The notes under the pieces are model-generated. The model was not told the DNA's origin and made no database searches. It saw nothing but the letters and a program-made list of their open reading frames with translations. Positions 24,700 through 33,846 of a stretch of DNA of 64,000 nucleotides are shown in pieces. The position numbers and the translations under genes were made by a program. The DNA comes from Candidatus Eiseniibacteriota bacterium (GTDB taxonomy: Bacteria > Orphanbacterota > Orphanbacteria > Orphanbacterales > Orphanbacteraceae): positions 62,001-126,000 of the forward strand of contig JAJCZU010000002.1 in the NCBI GenBank assembly GCA_029262235.1, in the 5' to 3' direction. How positions within the stretch are numbered: position 1 is the stretch's first letter; each line of letters begins with the position of its first letter.

Positions 24700-26331
24700 A
24701 TGTCACATCCCGTATGGGCGAAACCATTTCGATCGCTGACTCACGGAGGCCTGCTTTCCGTCGCGACTCTGCTTGCCTTCGCTCCGCTCTCTGCGCGAGC
24801 CTATGATCTCGACTCTCTCCCCGCGCCACCGCCCGGCACCGTTCATCTTTCTCCACTTGAAATCACGCGGGAAGGTCTCGACTTTCGCGGCTCGCAGGGA
24901 TTCCTGTTCGTGCCCGAGAATCGTGCCGTGCCGGACAGCCGAACGATCGCCGTTCATTTCATGTTCTTTCCGGCGAAGGAGGAGTCGGGCCTCGGCCCCG
25001 TCTTCTATCTTCCCGGCGGCCCCGGGGATTACTACGACGAACGCCGCTTCTACGAATACTATGGGGGTGAGCGCGCCAGACTGTGGACGACCGAGCTCAC
25101 AGCCCTGAATCGGTATCGACCGCTCGTGATCGTGAACCAGCGTGGGAACTCACGTGCACCCGGCTTCCTGCCGAGCCTGCGATGTCGAGTAGAGCAGGCC
25201 CCGCTCGACCGGGCTGAGAACGAAAATTCGGCCGGACTGCGGTATACGAGTGGGCTGGAAAGTGCGATCGCGTATTGGACAGAGCGCGGATTCGATCTCG
25301 CGGGCTACGACATTCTGAACATCAGTCACGACCTGGAAGACCTTCGGATCGCGTTAGGCTATGACAGGATCGCGCTCCGCGGCGGCAGTTTCGGCTCGCA
25401 ATGGGCATTCGCGTATATGGAACAGTGGCCGGAGCGCGTCGACTATGCGGTGCTCTCGGGCGTCGAGCCTCTCGACTATGCGTACGACCATCCTCAGCAC
25501 ATCTGGAACACTGTGTTGCGTGTTGATTCGCTCGTGAACGAGCAGACAGGCGCCGCGCGGATTCTGGCCGAACACGGGGGAATCGCAGGCGCGATCCGCA
25601 AACTCGTGTCGACACTGCAATCCGAGACGCGCACTGTAACGATCGCGGACGAAGATGGTGACAGCGTTGCCGTTGTCCTGGGAGCTTACGATTTCCAGCA
25701 ATCACTCATGAGTGAAGAGATCGAAACGTGGCCGCGGTTCCTGGCGGAGCTTCTGGCGGGAGACTATCGCTATCTTGCGTCGCGCGTGATAGAAGCGCGC
25801 CATGATCGTGACGGCGGGCTTCTGATCGAATGGTTGATCGACAACAGCCTCGGCGTTTCCGCTGAGCGCGAGGCGGAGATGCTCGCGGCGCCGGCGCGTG
25901 ACTGGCTCGGTGATCCGAACTTCCACTATGCGGCCAGTCGCGGCGTGACGCCGACACCGGTGATGCCGGACGCGATGCGTGCCAGTGCGCGCTCCAGGAA
26001 CCTCCCTGTCGTGATGATCCATGGCGATCTCGACTTCTCGACCCCGATCGAGAATGCTGAGTGGGTTCTGGATCGGTTTCCGAACGCGAAGCTGATACCC
26101 GTTCGAAACGGAGGCCATAGCGCGGTCTGGGATGCTCTTCGCGCAAGGCCGGAGTGGATCGACGACTTCTCGTCCCTGCTTACCGATCTCGAGCGCCCGA
26201 TCCAGACGCCGGACAATGCGCCGGATTCTGACCCTTCGACCGCAGATCGGCGTATACTCACGCTGTCACCGCCCGTCTTCGACGTCGAAACCGGCGTCAG
26301 TCTGTATGAAGAGCTGCTGCGCGACGAATGA
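24700..26331 (+). CDS. Secreted alpha/beta-hydrolase, tripeptidyl/prolyl aminopeptidase-like
   Basis: 543 residues with an N-terminal signal peptide (LLSVATLLAFAPLSARA). The hydrolase fold shows the oxyanion strand FYLPGGPGDYY, the nucleophile elbow GGSFGSQ, then a TAP-like C-terminal domain carrying Asp (IHGDLDFSTP) and His (RNGGHSAVW). This is the architecture of S33 aminopeptidases (TAP/SlpD/E type) that release N-terminal peptides or proline. It is likely periplasmic or secreted. It begins 13 bp after fpr. Confidence 0.8.
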   Translation: MSHPVWAKPFRSLTHGGLLSVATLLAFAPLSARAYDLDSLPAPPPGTVHLSPLEITREGLDFRGSQGFLFVPENRAVPDSRTIAVHFMFFPAKEESGLGPVFYLPGGPGDYYDERRFYEYYGGERARLWTTELTALNRYRPLVIVNQRGNSRAPGFLPSLRCRVEQAPLDRAENENSAGLRYTSGLESAIAYWTERGFDLAGYDILNISHDLEDLRIALGYDRIALRGGSFGSQWAFAYMEQWPERVDYAVLSGVEPLDYAYDHPQHIWNTVLRVDSLVNEQTGAARILAEHGGIAGAIRKLVSTLQSETRTVTIADEDGDSVAVVLGAYDFQQSLMSEEIETWPRFLAELLAGDYRYLASRVIEARHDRDGGLLIEWLIDNSLGVSAEREAEMLAAPARDWLGDPNFHYAASRGVTPTPVMPDAMRASARSRNLPVVMIHGDLDFSTPIENAEWVLDRFPNAKLIPVRNGGHSAVWDALRARPEWIDDFSSLLTDLERPIQTPDNAPDSDPSTADRRILTLSPPVFDVETGVSLYEELLRDE

Positions 26332-26391
26332 TCGCCTGCTTCTAGAGACTCACCGGACCGGGCGCGCGGACTTCCTTGCGAGGGCATTCTC

Positions 26392-26862
26392 ATGCAATCT
26401 GACAGCAACGTATCCGTGCGGGCCGTGTTTCTGACGGAATACGGGAAAGTGCTGCTCATGAAGGTTGCCGGCGAGCGGGAGAGCCTTTGGATTACGCCCG
26501 GGGGCCGCATGTTGCCCGGCGAAGATGCGGAGACCGCGCTGGCGCGCGAGATTCGGGAGGAGACCGGCCTCACCGGGTTCGACCCCCCGTCCGAAGTCTG
26601 GGTGCGCCACGGTTCGTTCGTTCAGAAGGGCAGGCAGCACGACGAAGTCGAACGCTTCTTCCTGATTCCCGCCGAGCCGTTCGAACCGACGACCCAGGGC
26701 ATGGAAGACGCCGAAAAAAAGCGGTTTCGCCGTTTCGAGTGGTGGAACATCGGCGACATCGTCGACTCCGACGAGGCTTTCGTGCCACGCAGGCTGGGCC
26801 AGCTGCTTCTCAAGCTGCATGCCGGCGACCTGCCCGCGAAACCGATCGAGACGGGGGAGTAG
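26392..26862 (+). CDS. NUDIX hydrolase
   Basis: 156 residues. The full Nudix box GGRMLPGEDAETALAREIREETGL is visible at residues about 44-67 (key residues G-x5-E-x7-REUxEExGU). It follows an N-terminal strand (SVRAVFLTEYGKVLLMKV) typical of MutT-like proteins. These enzymes hydrolyse nucleoside diphosphates linked to another group. Substrate unknown. GAGGG lies before ATG 26392. It is convergent with the TfoX_N gene. Confidence 0.92.
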   Translation: MQSDSNVSVRAVFLTEYGKVLLMKVAGERESLWITPGGRMLPGEDAETALAREIREETGLTGFDPPSEVWVRHGSFVQKGRQHDEVERFFLIPAEPFEPTTQGMEDAEKKRFRRFEWWNIGDIVDSDEAFVPRRLGQLLLKLHAGDLPAKPIETGE

Positions 26863-26899
26863 GCGGGGCGCAGCCTGGCAAGGCGGGAACGGCGGGGCG

Positions 26900-27241
26900 C
26901 TACTTCGCGGGCAGCGATCGCGCATATGCGAGCCCGCGCTCGACCCATTTGCGCAAGGACGCTTCGCGGGCGAACCCCGCGCGATCCACGAACACGAACC
27001 CCCTTAACACTTTACCCGTGAAGTCCATCTGGCGCGCGTGCTTCTGCGCCAGCGCATCTTCGTAGCCGTCCCGCCCGACGCGGATCATGAGATCGCCGTT
27101 GCCCGTGATGCCGCCGATCATGTTTCCGTTTGCGAGAAAACAGATCCCGCCGATCATCTTCTTCTCGGTGATGCCGCGTTTCCGCGCCAGCACATTTCGG
27201 AAACGGTCTACGGTTTTCTCGTGATCGGCGATCGGGCTCAT
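26900..27241 (-). CDS. TfoX N-terminal domain protein
   Basis: 113 residues. It matches the single-domain TfoX_N/MmcQ-type family (KMIGGICFLANGNMIGGIT, VLRGFVFVDRAGF). In Haemophilus and Vibrio, TfoX is a competence regulator, but single-domain versions in other bacteria have no defined role. The start overlaps the end of the upstream hydrolase gene by 4 nt (ATGA), so the two are coupled. Confidence 0.82.
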   Translation of the reverse strand: MSPIADHEKTVDRFRNVLARKRGITEKKMIGGICFLANGNMIGGITGNGDLMIRVGRDGYEDALAQKHARQMDFTGKVLRGFVFVDRAGFAREASLRKWVERGLAYARSLPAK

Positions 27242-28068
27242 GGACTTCTCCTCTCATTATCATTCAGAAATGATTGCATGACGCGCCGCGCCTGATCGGC
27301 GTCGTCGAGAAACGGCATATGACCGGAGCCCGCCAGTTCGGCGTGCTGCGCATCAGGCAGCTGCGCGTACAGCAAGCGCATGGCCGCGGCGTAGCGGTCT
27401 TCACTGCCGCAGAGCAGCAGGACGGGCATCGCCAGTTCGGCAATACGGGCGCGTCTGTCGAATCGCGGCAGTTCGTTCTGAAACGCGTCGCGAAACGGTT
27501 TATGTGAATAGCGAATCTGCCCCAGTACGTCATTGTACTGGTTCGGCCCGGGAAAGAACGTGGGCCAGAGGGTTTCGAAGATGCGTTTCAGGTCGGCGTC
27601 GGCCGTGATGCTGCGTGGCTTGAGGTTCACCTGTACCGGGCCGGCGGATGTCCCGCACAGAATCAGGCGGCGCACGTGTTCCGGGTGGGCGAGCGCGAAG
27701 TCGATGGCGAGAAATCCGCCGTACGAATGGCCGAAGAGGTCGAAGGAGCCGGGAGCGAGCTCGGCGGCCAGCTCCTGGAGGTCGCGCACCCAGCGCGCAT
27801 GGGAATAGCGCTCGTCCGGCTCACGATCCGAGCGCCCGTGGCCGGCCTGATCGAAGATGATTACGCGGCGGTTTCGATCGGCAAGCGAAGGGAGGCAGCT
27901 CGCGCGCAGGTAGTACGAGTCGAGCCCCATGCCCCCGTGAAGACAGACCAGCGTGCGGGAGGGAGGCGGGGCGCCGACGTTGTCCGCGCCACCCCATGAC
28001 CAGAACGCGAGGCGTCTGCCTGACCGGAGATGCACGAACCGCGGTTCCCGAGGGGCGCGGGCGGACAT
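27238..28068 (-). CDS. Alpha/beta-fold hydrolase
   Basis: 276 residues. Oxyanion motif VCLHGGMGLDSYY; nucleophile elbow FGHSYGG; charge-relay Asp in LLCGSEDRYAAAM; His in AGSGHMPFLDDAD. The closest general type is the proline iminopeptidase/epoxide hydrolase-like group, but the substrate cannot be told. There is no signal peptide, so it is cytosolic. It lies 1 nt after the stop of the DASS transporter gene and overlaps the TfoX_N gene, forming a three-gene minus-strand operon. Confidence 0.85.
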   Translation of the reverse strand: MSARAPREPRFVHLRSGRRLAFWSWGGADNVGAPPPSRTLVCLHGGMGLDSYYLRASCLPSLADRNRRVIIFDQAGHGRSDREPDERYSHARWVRDLQELAAELAPGSFDLFGHSYGGFLAIDFALAHPEHVRRLILCGTSAGPVQVNLKPRSITADADLKRIFETLWPTFFPGPNQYNDVLGQIRYSHKPFRDAFQNELPRFDRRARIAELAMPVLLLCGSEDRYAAAMRLLYAQLPDAQHAELAGSGHMPFLDDADQARRVMQSFLNDNERRSP

Positions 28069-28069
28069 G

Positions 28070-29830
28070 CTAGAACTTCCAGAAAACGGGGATCAGCAGG
28101 CTTGCGACGACCCACAGAATGAGAGTGAGCGGCCCGCCGACTTTCAGGAAGTCGCTGAAGCGATACCCGCCGGGCCCGTATACGAGCAGGTTCGTCTGGT
28201 ACCCGAGCGGCGTCGCGAACGCGGCCGACGCGGCGAACGCGATCGTGATCACGAAGGGGCGCGAGTCGACGCCGAGCGCGTTCGCGATCGCGAGCGCGAC
28301 GGGCACGAGCAGTACGGCGGTGGCGTTGTTCGAAAGCACGGCGGTCACGATGCTGGTCGCCAGGTAGAGCGCGGAGAGCGCGATCCAGGGCCCGAACGCC
28401 ATGCCGACCGCCACGAGAGGCTGTCCGATCAGGGCCGCCGCACCGGTAATCTCGAGCGCTTCCCCGAGCGCGAGCGTGCCGGCAACGAGCAGCAGAATCG
28501 GCCAGTTGATCGCTTCGTACGCCTGCTTTGCTTTCAGGCACCCGGTCAGGATCATCAGGAACGCACCGGCAAGACCCGCAATCTCCATCGGGATCATGCC
28601 CGTGCTGAGCGTGATCATGACGCCGAGCAGAATCAGGCCCGCGATCGGGGCCTTTGCCCGGTTCACATACGCTTCGTGAATTCCTTCCATGAGCAGAAAG
28701 TCGCCGCCGCGCGCCACTTCGCGAATGCCGGCCTCGCTCCCGAACGCGAGCAGCACGTCGCCGGGCTCGAGGCGAATGTTACTGATCTTGCCGCGGATGT
28801 GACGCCCGTGACGCATGATCGCGATCGGCACGAGGTCGGCCTTGTCACGCAGACCGATGCTGGACACCGGGCTTCGCAGCAGCCCGCTGTTCGGCGACAC
28901 GACGAGTTCCACGAACGACATCGTCTTCGGTTCGAAGCGCAATGTCTCGTCCTTGATGTCGGGCAGAATGCGAATTCCCTGGCGCGTTTCGAGTTCGGCG
29001 ATCGTGTTCAGGCTCCCCTGCAGAATCAGCACGTCGCCTTCGTGAATCACGTGCTCGTCGAACGGCGGCCAGTACATCTCTTCGCCGCGAATGATCGAAA
29101 GCGGCCGTGCGCCCGCCTGGCCGAAGACGTCCGCGATGCTCGTGCCGATCTTGGGCGAGCCGGCGAGCACCTCGACTTCGGTGACGAACTCGCGGATCTT
29201 CCCGCCCGGCGCGTCTGTCGTCAGCGAGTGACGTTCCGGCAGGAGCCGCTGCCCGATCGTCGCGAGATAAACACCCCCGATCGCGAACAGGATCAGGCCG
29301 AGCTTCATGAGTTCGAACATCGCGATGGGGGGCATGCCGTGCGATTCGCTTGCGGTCGAAACGAGGATGTTCGTCGATGTGCCGATGAGTGTGCACGAAC
29401 CGCCCAGGATCGATGCGTACGAGAGCGGAATCAGAATTTTCGAAGGGAAGATGCGCTTCTCGCTCGCGATCCCGAGAAGAAGCGGAATGAAAACGATGAC
29501 AACCGGCGTGTTGTTCAGGAACATCGAAACGGTGCCGACGAAAACCGTCGTCAGGATCAGGATGCCGATCGTGGTACCGCCCGATGCGGCGATGATGCGC
29601 CGCGCGATGAAACTGACGGCCCCCGTCTTCAGGATTCCTTCGCCCACGATGAAAAGTGCGCCCACGGTAATGACGGCGCGGTTCGCGAAACCCGAAACGG
29701 CCTGCCCCGGATCGAGGACGCCGCTCACCGCGAGCACGACGATGATCCCGATCCCGACGAGATCCATCGGAAGTTTTTCGCGCACGAGGACGTAAAGCGC
29801 GACAAGGGTAAGAGCGAGTGTGATCCACAT
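28070..29830 (-). CDS. SLC13/DASS family transporter with two central TrkA-C (RCK_C) domains
   Basis: 586 residues. Two halves of transmembrane helices flank a cytosolic region (about 195-370) with two RCK_C domains (FVTEVEVLAGSPKIGTSIAD and MSFVELVVSPNSGLL). The paired transporter motifs are FLNNTPVVIVFIPLL and VLSNNATAVLLVPVAL. RCK-containing DASS proteins include SodiTl-like and SLT-type sulfate or dicarboxylate carriers; the substrate is uncertain. TACGCT at 29837-29842 sits 6 nt before the ATG and no ribosome site is seen, so the mRNA may be leaderless. Confidence 0.9.
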   Translation of the reverse strand: MWITLALTLVALYVLVREKLPMDLVGIGIIVVLAVSGVLDPGQAVSGFANRAVITVGALFIVGEGILKTGAVSFIARRIIAASGGTTIGILILTTVFVGTVSMFLNNTPVVIVFIPLLLGIASEKRIFPSKILIPLSYASILGGSCTLIGTSTNILVSTASESHGMPPIAMFELMKLGLILFAIGGVYLATIGQRLLPERHSLTTDAPGGKIREFVTEVEVLAGSPKIGTSIADVFGQAGARPLSIIRGEEMYWPPFDEHVIHEGDVLILQGSLNTIAELETRQGIRILPDIKDETLRFEPKTMSFVELVVSPNSGLLRSPVSSIGLRDKADLVPIAIMRHGRHIRGKISNIRLEPGDVLLAFGSEAGIREVARGGDFLLMEGIHEAYVNRAKAPIAGLILLGVMITLSTGMIPMEIAGLAGAFLMILTGCLKAKQAYEAINWPILLLVAGTLALGEALEITGAAALIGQPLVAVGMAFGPWIALSALYLATSIVTAVLSNNATAVLLVPVALAIANALGVDSRPFVITIAFAASAAFATPLGYQTNLLVYGPGGYRFSDFLKVGGPLTLILWVVASLLIPVFWKF

Positions 29831-29836
29831 GCGAAG

Positions 29837-29842
29837 AGCGTA
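29837..29842 (-). promoter_or_regulatory. TANNNT box 6 nt before ATG
   Basis: TACGCT on the minus strand, separated by CTTCGC from the ATG of the DASS transporter at 29830. It fits a -10 element of a leaderless transcript; no clear -35. Confidence 0.4.
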
Positions 29843-29879
29843 GCCGAGGGGACCTCAGGGCGCTACCGGATTCGATCGT

Positions 29880-30395
29880 CTAGAGAAACCGGAACGTCTG
29901 GCGGATCCGCTGCATGACCGCGTCGAGTTCGCCCTCGCGCCGGAATTCGAGGGCGAGGAACCGGTCGCGATGGGGGACGACGAACGAAATGCAGGGCATC
30001 ATCGTGAAGGTGTCCTGATGTTTGTAGCGGTAGAGCTGCCCGGTTCTGCCCGAAAGCGCGATCTGGCCTTCCGGTTCGCCCTGCGCCCAGAGGCCGCGCG
30101 ACCGCGCCTCATCCTCGTCGCAGAAGTTGACGGCCACGATCGGGTACCCCTTGTACCGGAGCATGACGTCCGTACCCTCGTGGTGGTCCCGGGCTTCGAA
30201 CTCGGCCGGATACTGAAACGTGTAGCCGACCTGGTCGTTCGTGTACGTCTTCCACTTCGAGACCTCGCCGATTCCGATGTTTTCGGGGCCGCGCTTCGTG
30301 CATCCGAAGAGCGCGGCGGCCGTGACGAGAAGAGTGAGGGTGAGCACCCGTGCGAAGCGGGCACGCGGGGAAGCGAAGCGCACATGGTCCGACAT
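29880..30395 (-). CDS. Small lipoprotein, PsbP-like fold possible
   Basis: 171 residues with a signal peptide and lipobox (AALFGC, then TKRG). The mature part begins WKTYTNDQVGYTFQYPAEFEA, a stretch typical of PsbP/MOG1-like lipoproteins, and ends MQRIRQTFRFL. There is no enzymatic motif. An AAGGAGA site about 7 nt upstream supports ATG at 30395. Neighbours give no clear clue. Function unknown. Confidence 0.7.
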   Translation of the reverse strand: MSDHVRFASPRARFARVLTLTLLVTAAALFGCTKRGPENIGIGEVSKWKTYTNDQVGYTFQYPAEFEARDHHEGTDVMLRYKGYPIVAVNFCDEDEARSRGLWAQGEPEGQIALSGRTGQLYRYKHQDTFTMMPCISFVVPHRDRFLALEFRREGELDAVMQRIRQTFRFL

Positions 30396-30429
30396 GAGAC
30401 GATTCTCCTTCGTTATAGTAGCCGAGGCT

Positions 30430-31935
30430 CTATAGATAGCCGAGGCTCTCGAGGAGCCTGCGCGTTTCGGGATCGAGGTCGCCCGTATCGGTGCCGTCGG
30501 GAAGCGGGTGCGCCTTGCGCCAGTCGAGCAGCGCCTTGCGATACGGGATCAGGTCGCCGATGGCCGCGCCCGGCCCGCTGCGTCGTGCGCCGCCGGGCAT
30601 CGAGAGCAGCGCCTCGCCTCCCACGCCGTCGAACAGAAAGAAGCCTTCGCCGCGTGCTACTGCCAGCCTTTCGCCGCTCGTGCGCGGCGGCGCGGCCGTG
30701 GCGCCGTCCGGGCGCGGGAAGAAGAGCGCGTTGCGGTCGGCGATCCGGAGCGCGGCGCTTTCCGGAAGCGGGGGCTCTTCGATGATCACCGCGCGGTCCG
30801 CGGGAGCTTCCGCCGTCGACGAATAGAGCATGCGCCCTTCCATCGCATCCGGCGGTTCGATCCCGCACCCCCGCAGCATCGTCGGGGCCAGATCGATCGC
30901 ACCCTGAATCGCGGACACGACGGTGCCGCCTGCTTCACTTCGCGACTGCGCCGCGGGTTTGCGAATGAGCCCGATCCGTGTCACCGCGGGATGGATCGCG
31001 TTCGCGTGTTCGAGGTACGTGCCCTCGCCGAACGCCTCGCCGTGGTCCGTTACGAAGTAGACGTCCGCGTTCTCCCATCGGCCCGCACTTCGCAGGCCGT
31101 CGAACAGCGCCCCGATCCAGCGGTCGCTGTACGCGATCATCGATCGATAGAGCGTGAGCAGTCGTTCGTGTTCGGTTTCGTTCCAGCCCGTTTCCGCCGC
31201 GCGCTCGATTTCGTTCCAGTTCCCTTCGCGGAGGGGGCCGTCGTAGTACGCGGCGCGCTCGTAATGCGCGAGGCCCTCCGTCCCCCGGTATGGAAAGTGC
31301 GGGTCGAACAGATGCACCCAGAGCAGGCACGGTGTTTGCGCATCCCGCGCCTCGAGCCATGCGAGCGCGGCGGCTACTGTCTCTTCGCCCGGGCGCGAAC
31401 GCGTCGACTCCGGCATATCGAACGTCGTGAAGCCGCGCCCGAACCCGGCCCGTTCCGACAGGATTTTGACGCTCGTGAACGCCGCCGTTTCGTAGCCGGC
31501 ATTCGCGAGAATCTCCGCGATATGCGGTTCGTCTGCGGGAATCGTATCGCTGTTTCGCATGACGCCGGTCGAACGGGGATAGCGCCCCGTCAGCATCGTG
31601 GCATGCGAAGGCACCGTCAGCGGCGCGTGACAGAACGCGCGGTCGTAGCGAATGCCCCCCCGCGCGAACGCGTCGATGACCGGGGTCTCCGCGACCGAGT
31701 CGCCGTAGCAGCCGAGAAAGTCCGCGCGCGTCGTGTCGAGCGTGACGAGCACGATCGAGGGGCGTTCGTCGCGCGATCCGCAGCGCAGCAGCAGGGGGAG
31801 GAGCACCACGGCGATCGCGATCGCGATCGTGATCGTGCTGCCCTTCGTACTCCGTGCAATCCCGCGGTTTCTGCCGATCGGACTGTTTGCGATCCTGCGG
31901 TTTCTGCCGATCGTGCCGTTTCGTCTTCGCATCAT
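30430..31935 (-). CDS. Sulfatase/phosphatase-superfamily membrane-anchored enzyme (Thr nucleophile)
   Basis: 501 residues from ATG 31935; a longer open frame reaches 32178 but overlaps the divergent nadE region and lacks a start signal. An Arg/Asn-rich N-terminus with an 11-residue repeat is followed by one hydrophobic segment (ITIAIAIAVVLLPLLLRC) that may be a signal anchor or lipobox. Core motifs: IVLVTLDTTRADFLGCYGD, LTVPSHATMLTGRYP with Thr at the nucleophile site, and VYFVTDHGEAFGEGTYLEH. As in the 9752 enzyme, the absence of Cys/Ser argues against formylglycine sulfatase chemistry. Substrate unknown. TACATT-N6-ATG suggests a leaderless start. Confidence 0.8.
   Translation of the reverse strand: MMRRRNGTIGRNRRIANSPIGRNRGIARSTKGSTITIAIAIAVVLLPLLLRCGSRDERPSIVLVTLDTTRADFLGCYGDSVAETPVIDAFARGGIRYDRAFCHAPLTVPSHATMLTGRYPRSTGVMRNSDTIPADEPHIAEILANAGYETAAFTSVKILSERAGFGRGFTTFDMPESTRSRPGEETVAAALAWLEARDAQTPCLLWVHLFDPHFPYRGTEGLAHYERAAYYDGPLREGNWNEIERAAETGWNETEHERLLTLYRSMIAYSDRWIGALFDGLRSAGRWENADVYFVTDHGEAFGEGTYLEHANAIHPAVTRIGLIRKPAAQSRSEAGGTVVSAIQGAIDLAPTMLRGCGIEPPDAMEGRMLYSSTAEAPADRAVIIEEPPLPESAALRIADRNALFFPRPDGATAAPPRTSGERLAVARGEGFFLFDGVGGEALLSMPGGARRSGPGAAIGDLIPYRKALLDWRKAHPLPDGTDTGDLDPETRRLLESLGYL
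31859..31921 (-). repeat. 30-bp direct repeat in the N-terminal coding region
   Basis: Two copies (31859-31888 and 31892-31921, 26 of 30 bases the same, 33-bp period) encode the near-repeat GRNRRIANSPI / GRNRGIARSTK just before the hydrophobic anchor. Confidence 0.8.
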
Positions 31936-31941
31936 GTGCGA

Positions 31942-31947
31942 AATGTA
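31942..31947 (-). promoter_or_regulatory. TANNNT box 6 nt before ATG
   Basis: TACATT followed by TCGCAC and the ATG at 31935. No ribosome-binding site and no clear -35. A G/C palindrome (GCCCCGCGCGGGGC, 31955-31968) lies just upstream and could be an operator. Confidence 0.4.
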
Positions 31948-32092
31948 CCAATTTTGCCCCGCGCGGGGCGAATCGAATTGACGCCAGTCGCCGAAAGCCC
32001 CGAAACTGGAGTCCTGGGCGGGCAGCGCAGGTGACAGGGCCGGTCGGCCCGCAAACGTCCGATCACGACAGGCAGGCAAAGAGGTGGATTCG

Positions 32093-33829
32093 ATGAGCGG
32101 CGTCAGGATCGTTCTTGCGCAGATCAATACGCATGTAGGCAATCTGCGCGGCAACGCGCACAGGATTCTGGCGGGCATCGAGGAGGCCGAGCGCCTCGAG
32201 CCCGACCTGATCGCGTTCCCCGAGCTTACGGTTTCGGGCTACTCGCCCGAGGATCTGCTCGAACGCGCCCGCTTCGTCCGCGACTGCGAAGAAGCGGTGG
32301 CCGAAATCGCGCGCCGCGTCGGGAAGACAGCGGTCGTGATCGGCTTTCCGCATCGCACACCGGCCGGCCTCTTCAATTCCGCCGCGATCCTGCAGCACGG
32401 GAAAATCCAGGGCGTCTATCACAAGATGCTGCTCCCGAATTACGGCGTGTTCGATGAAAAGCGTTACTTCACGCCCGGCGATCGCGGCCTGGTTCTCACG
32501 ATGAACGATCTGCGGATCGGGTTTCACGTGTGCGAGGACTCGTGGTGGGCCGACGAGAAGCCGACAACGTGCGCGGCCGCGGCGCATGTAGACGCCGTGC
32601 TGAATATCAGCGCGTCGCCCTACACGCGCGCGAAGTTCGAAGACCGCCGGCACATTCTGCGCGAAGTCGCGAAGCGCACGAAGAGCCCCATCGCGTACGT
32701 GAATCTTGTCGGGGGGCAGGATGATATTCTGTTCGACGGCGGGAGTGTCGTTGTTTCGCGGGAGGGCGAAATCACGCAGAGCGCGAAACGATTCGAAGAA
32801 GATTTCATGGCGCTCGAGTTCACGCGGCGGGAGGGGCGCGGCGATCCGCCGACCGACCGGAACGCGTGCGACTGGGATGAACTGCGTCTTGACGTGCGCG
32901 ATCGTGCGCGCGACGGCGCGCGGGAACGGGCGCCGATCAACGTGCGGCCGCTCCCCGAGATGGAGCCGCTCGAAGAAGAAGTGTATAAGGCCCTGGTGCT
33001 CGGCACGCGTGATTATCTGCACAAGAACGGCTTCGCGAAAGCCGTGATCGGGCTGTCTGGCGGGATCGACTCGGCGCTCGTTGCCGCAATCGCGTCCGAC
33101 GCGCTCGGGTCCGAAAACGTAACCGGCGTCACGATGCCGAGCGAGTTCACGAGCGCGGGAACGCGCACCGACGCCGAAGCGCTCGCGGAAAATCTCGGAA
33201 TCCGGTTCGAGGAGATTCCGATCGGGCCCGTGGTCGACGCGTTCGAAACCGCGCTCGCCGTGCCGTTCGAGGGAACCGAGCGCGGGATCGCCGAAGAGAA
33301 CATCCAGGCGCGCGCGCGCGGCACGCTTCTCATGTCGCTCTCGAACAAGTTCGGCTGGATCGTGCTGAACACGGGGAACAAGAGCGAGAGCGCCGTCGGC
33401 TACTGCACGCTGTACGGCGACATGTGCGGCGGTCTCGCCGTTATCGCCGACGTGCCCAAGACGCTCGTCTACAAAGTGTGCCGCTGGCGGAACGAGGAGG
33501 CGGGCCGCGAACTGATCCCTGTCTCGACGATCGAACGTCCGCCGAGCGCCGAACTGCGCCACGATCAGAAGGACAGCGATTCGCTTCCGCCGTACGACTT
33601 TCTCGACGCCGTGCTCGCCGGCTTCATCGAGAAGCAGATGAGCGCCGAAGAACTGATCGAAGAGTTCGGCGAGAAGGACACCGTGTACCGCATTCTGAAG
33701 ATGGTGCGGAGCGCCGAGTACAAGCGCCGTCAGGCTGCGCCGTCGATCAAGATCACGCCGCGCGCGTTCGGCCGCGGCCGGCGCATCCCGATCACGAACG
33801 GATACTCCGCCGAGAACCGCTTCGTCTGA
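32093..33829 (+). CDS. nadE: Glutamine-dependent NAD+ synthetase
   Basis: 578 residues. An N-terminal nitrilase-type glutaminase has Glu in FPELTVSGYSPEDL, Lys in YHKMLLPNYGVFDE and Cys in FHVCEDSWW. A C-terminal ammonia-dependent synthetase has the PP-loop GLSGGIDSALVAAI and the NTGNKSESAVGYCTLYGD segment. It makes NAD+ from deamido-NAD+ with ammonia channelled from glutamine. ATG 32093 is chosen because AGAGG lies 8 nt upstream; GTG 32084 in frame is inside that site. Confidence 0.96.
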   Translation: MSGVRIVLAQINTHVGNLRGNAHRILAGIEEAERLEPDLIAFPELTVSGYSPEDLLERARFVRDCEEAVAEIARRVGKTAVVIGFPHRTPAGLFNSAAILQHGKIQGVYHKMLLPNYGVFDEKRYFTPGDRGLVLTMNDLRIGFHVCEDSWWADEKPTTCAAAAHVDAVLNISASPYTRAKFEDRRHILREVAKRTKSPIAYVNLVGGQDDILFDGGSVVVSREGEITQSAKRFEEDFMALEFTRREGRGDPPTDRNACDWDELRLDVRDRARDGARERAPINVRPLPEMEPLEEEVYKALVLGTRDYLHKNGFAKAVIGLSGGIDSALVAAIASDALGSENVTGVTMPSEFTSAGTRTDAEALAENLGIRFEEIPIGPVVDAFETALAVPFEGTERGIAEENIQARARGTLLMSLSNKFGWIVLNTGNKSESAVGYCTLYGDMCGGLAVIADVPKTLVYKVCRWRNEEAGRELIPVSTIERPPSAELRHDQKDSDSLPPYDFLDAVLAGFIEKQMSAEELIEEFGEKDTVYRILKMVRSAEYKRRQAAPSIKITPRAFGRGRRIPITNGYSAENRFV

Positions 33830-33846
33830 CCCGCCCGATCACTCTC

